A stretch of 5,968 bases of DNA from MAG-120802 sp049430265 (GTDB lineage: Bacteria; Actinomycetota; Actinomycetes; Nanopelagicales; Nanopelagicaceae), in assembly GCA_049430265.1 (NCBI GenBank), contig JBMTBW010000038.1:1-5968 (forward strand). The letters are read 5' to 3'. The notes under the pieces are model-generated. The model was not told where the DNA came from. It did no database searches and saw nothing but the letters and a program-made list of their open reading frames with translations. Numbering within the stretch: position 1 is the stretch's first letter; each line of letters begins with the position of its first letter. The translations under genes were made by a program, and so were the position numbers. Positions 5,772 through 5,968 of the stretch are shown here, piece by piece.

Positions 5772-5968
5772 ATGAAGGTGAAAAAGAGCGCACTCTTTCT
5801 TATTTTCTCTCTATTGCTCGCCTCATGTAGTAGCCAGGAAGAGGTAGCTGCCCCAGAGCTTCCATCGGTTCCAAGTAGTTGCGCAGATACAAAGGTTTTA
5901 GCATCTATTTTGCCAAGAATTGCTGATGCTAAATACATTGAAACAGAGTGGGAGCCAGCAGAAGGCAC
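5772..5968 (+). CDS. Putative lipoprotein, N-terminal part (runs off the window)
   Basis: An ATG one base after the second crcB stop opens a frame that stays open to the window end (65 codons). The product starts with a positive n-region (MKVKK), then a hydrophobic stretch (residues 6-17) ending in the lipobox L16-A17-S18-C19. This predicts cleavage before C19, lipid attachment and anchoring to the outer face of the membrane. A Ser/Glu/Pro-rich linker (about residues 20-36) follows, then C37 and a 'LASILPRIADAKYIE' segment that starts the mature domain. I do not recognise the family from the part present. No good Shine-Dalgarno site is visible, so expression probably depends on coupling to the gene before it. 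A GTG at 5778 is a possible alternative start but would shorten the n-region. The signal type is well supported; the function is unknown. Confidence 0.8.
   Translation, partial: MKVKKSALFLIFSLLLASCSSQEEVAAPELPSVPSSCADTKVLASILPRIADAKYIETEWEPAEG

Noticed and set aside
5726..5968. Minus-strand open frame opposite the end of the second crcB and the lipoprotein start
   Set aside because: The plus strand has a better candidate with a signal peptide and lipobox; the antisense frame has no supporting motif.

Overview
The window reads as one stretch of a compact, low-GC actinobacterial chromosome. Every supported gene lies on the + strand, and most junctions are overlaps or gaps of a few bases. The succinate dehydrogenase genes resemble the actinobacterial Sdh1 type (as in mycobacteria), but base composition is AT-rich by eye. 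Together with the tight packing, this suggests a streamlined planktonic actinobacterium such as the freshwater acI / Nanopelagicales group. That placement is an inference from sequence character, not from a search.

Left part (1-1166): the C-terminal half of a HAD-superfamily (Cof-like) phosphatase overlaps by 4 bases a TRIC/UPF0126-family membrane protein. A complete tRNA-Ser(UGA) with an encoded CCA follows 16 bases later. A 122-base spacer (1167-1288) holds an imperfect inverted repeat and a strong Shine-Dalgarno site, and is the most likely place for the leader of the next operon.

Centre (1289-4756): a complete respiratory complex II operon in the order sdhC-sdhA-sdhB. SdhA has the FAD site, the covalent-flavin histidine and the succinate-binding residues. 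SdhB has all the cysteines for its three iron-sulfur clusters. The single large five-helix SdhC has a Cys/His-rich segment and no sdhD accompanies it. This fits the mycobacterial Sdh1 (type F) complex, in which a Rieske-type cluster lies in the membrane subunit. The enzyme would oxidise succinate to fumarate at the cytoplasmic face and pass electrons to membrane quinone.

Right part (4756-5968): with no visible break, the operon continues into a four-helix holin-IV/YvlD-like membrane protein, two small FluC/CrcB fluoride channel subunits (the first starting at TTG), and the start of a lipoprotein gene that runs off the window. The two FluC subunits each keep a different one of the two pore phenylalanines, which suggests an obligate heterodimer with one good pore.

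I saw no mobile element, CRISPR array, phage gene cluster or defence system. The points most worth a second look are the Cys/His motif in SdhC, the complementary FluC pair, and the unexplained small membrane protein and lipoprotein tied to the complex II operon.
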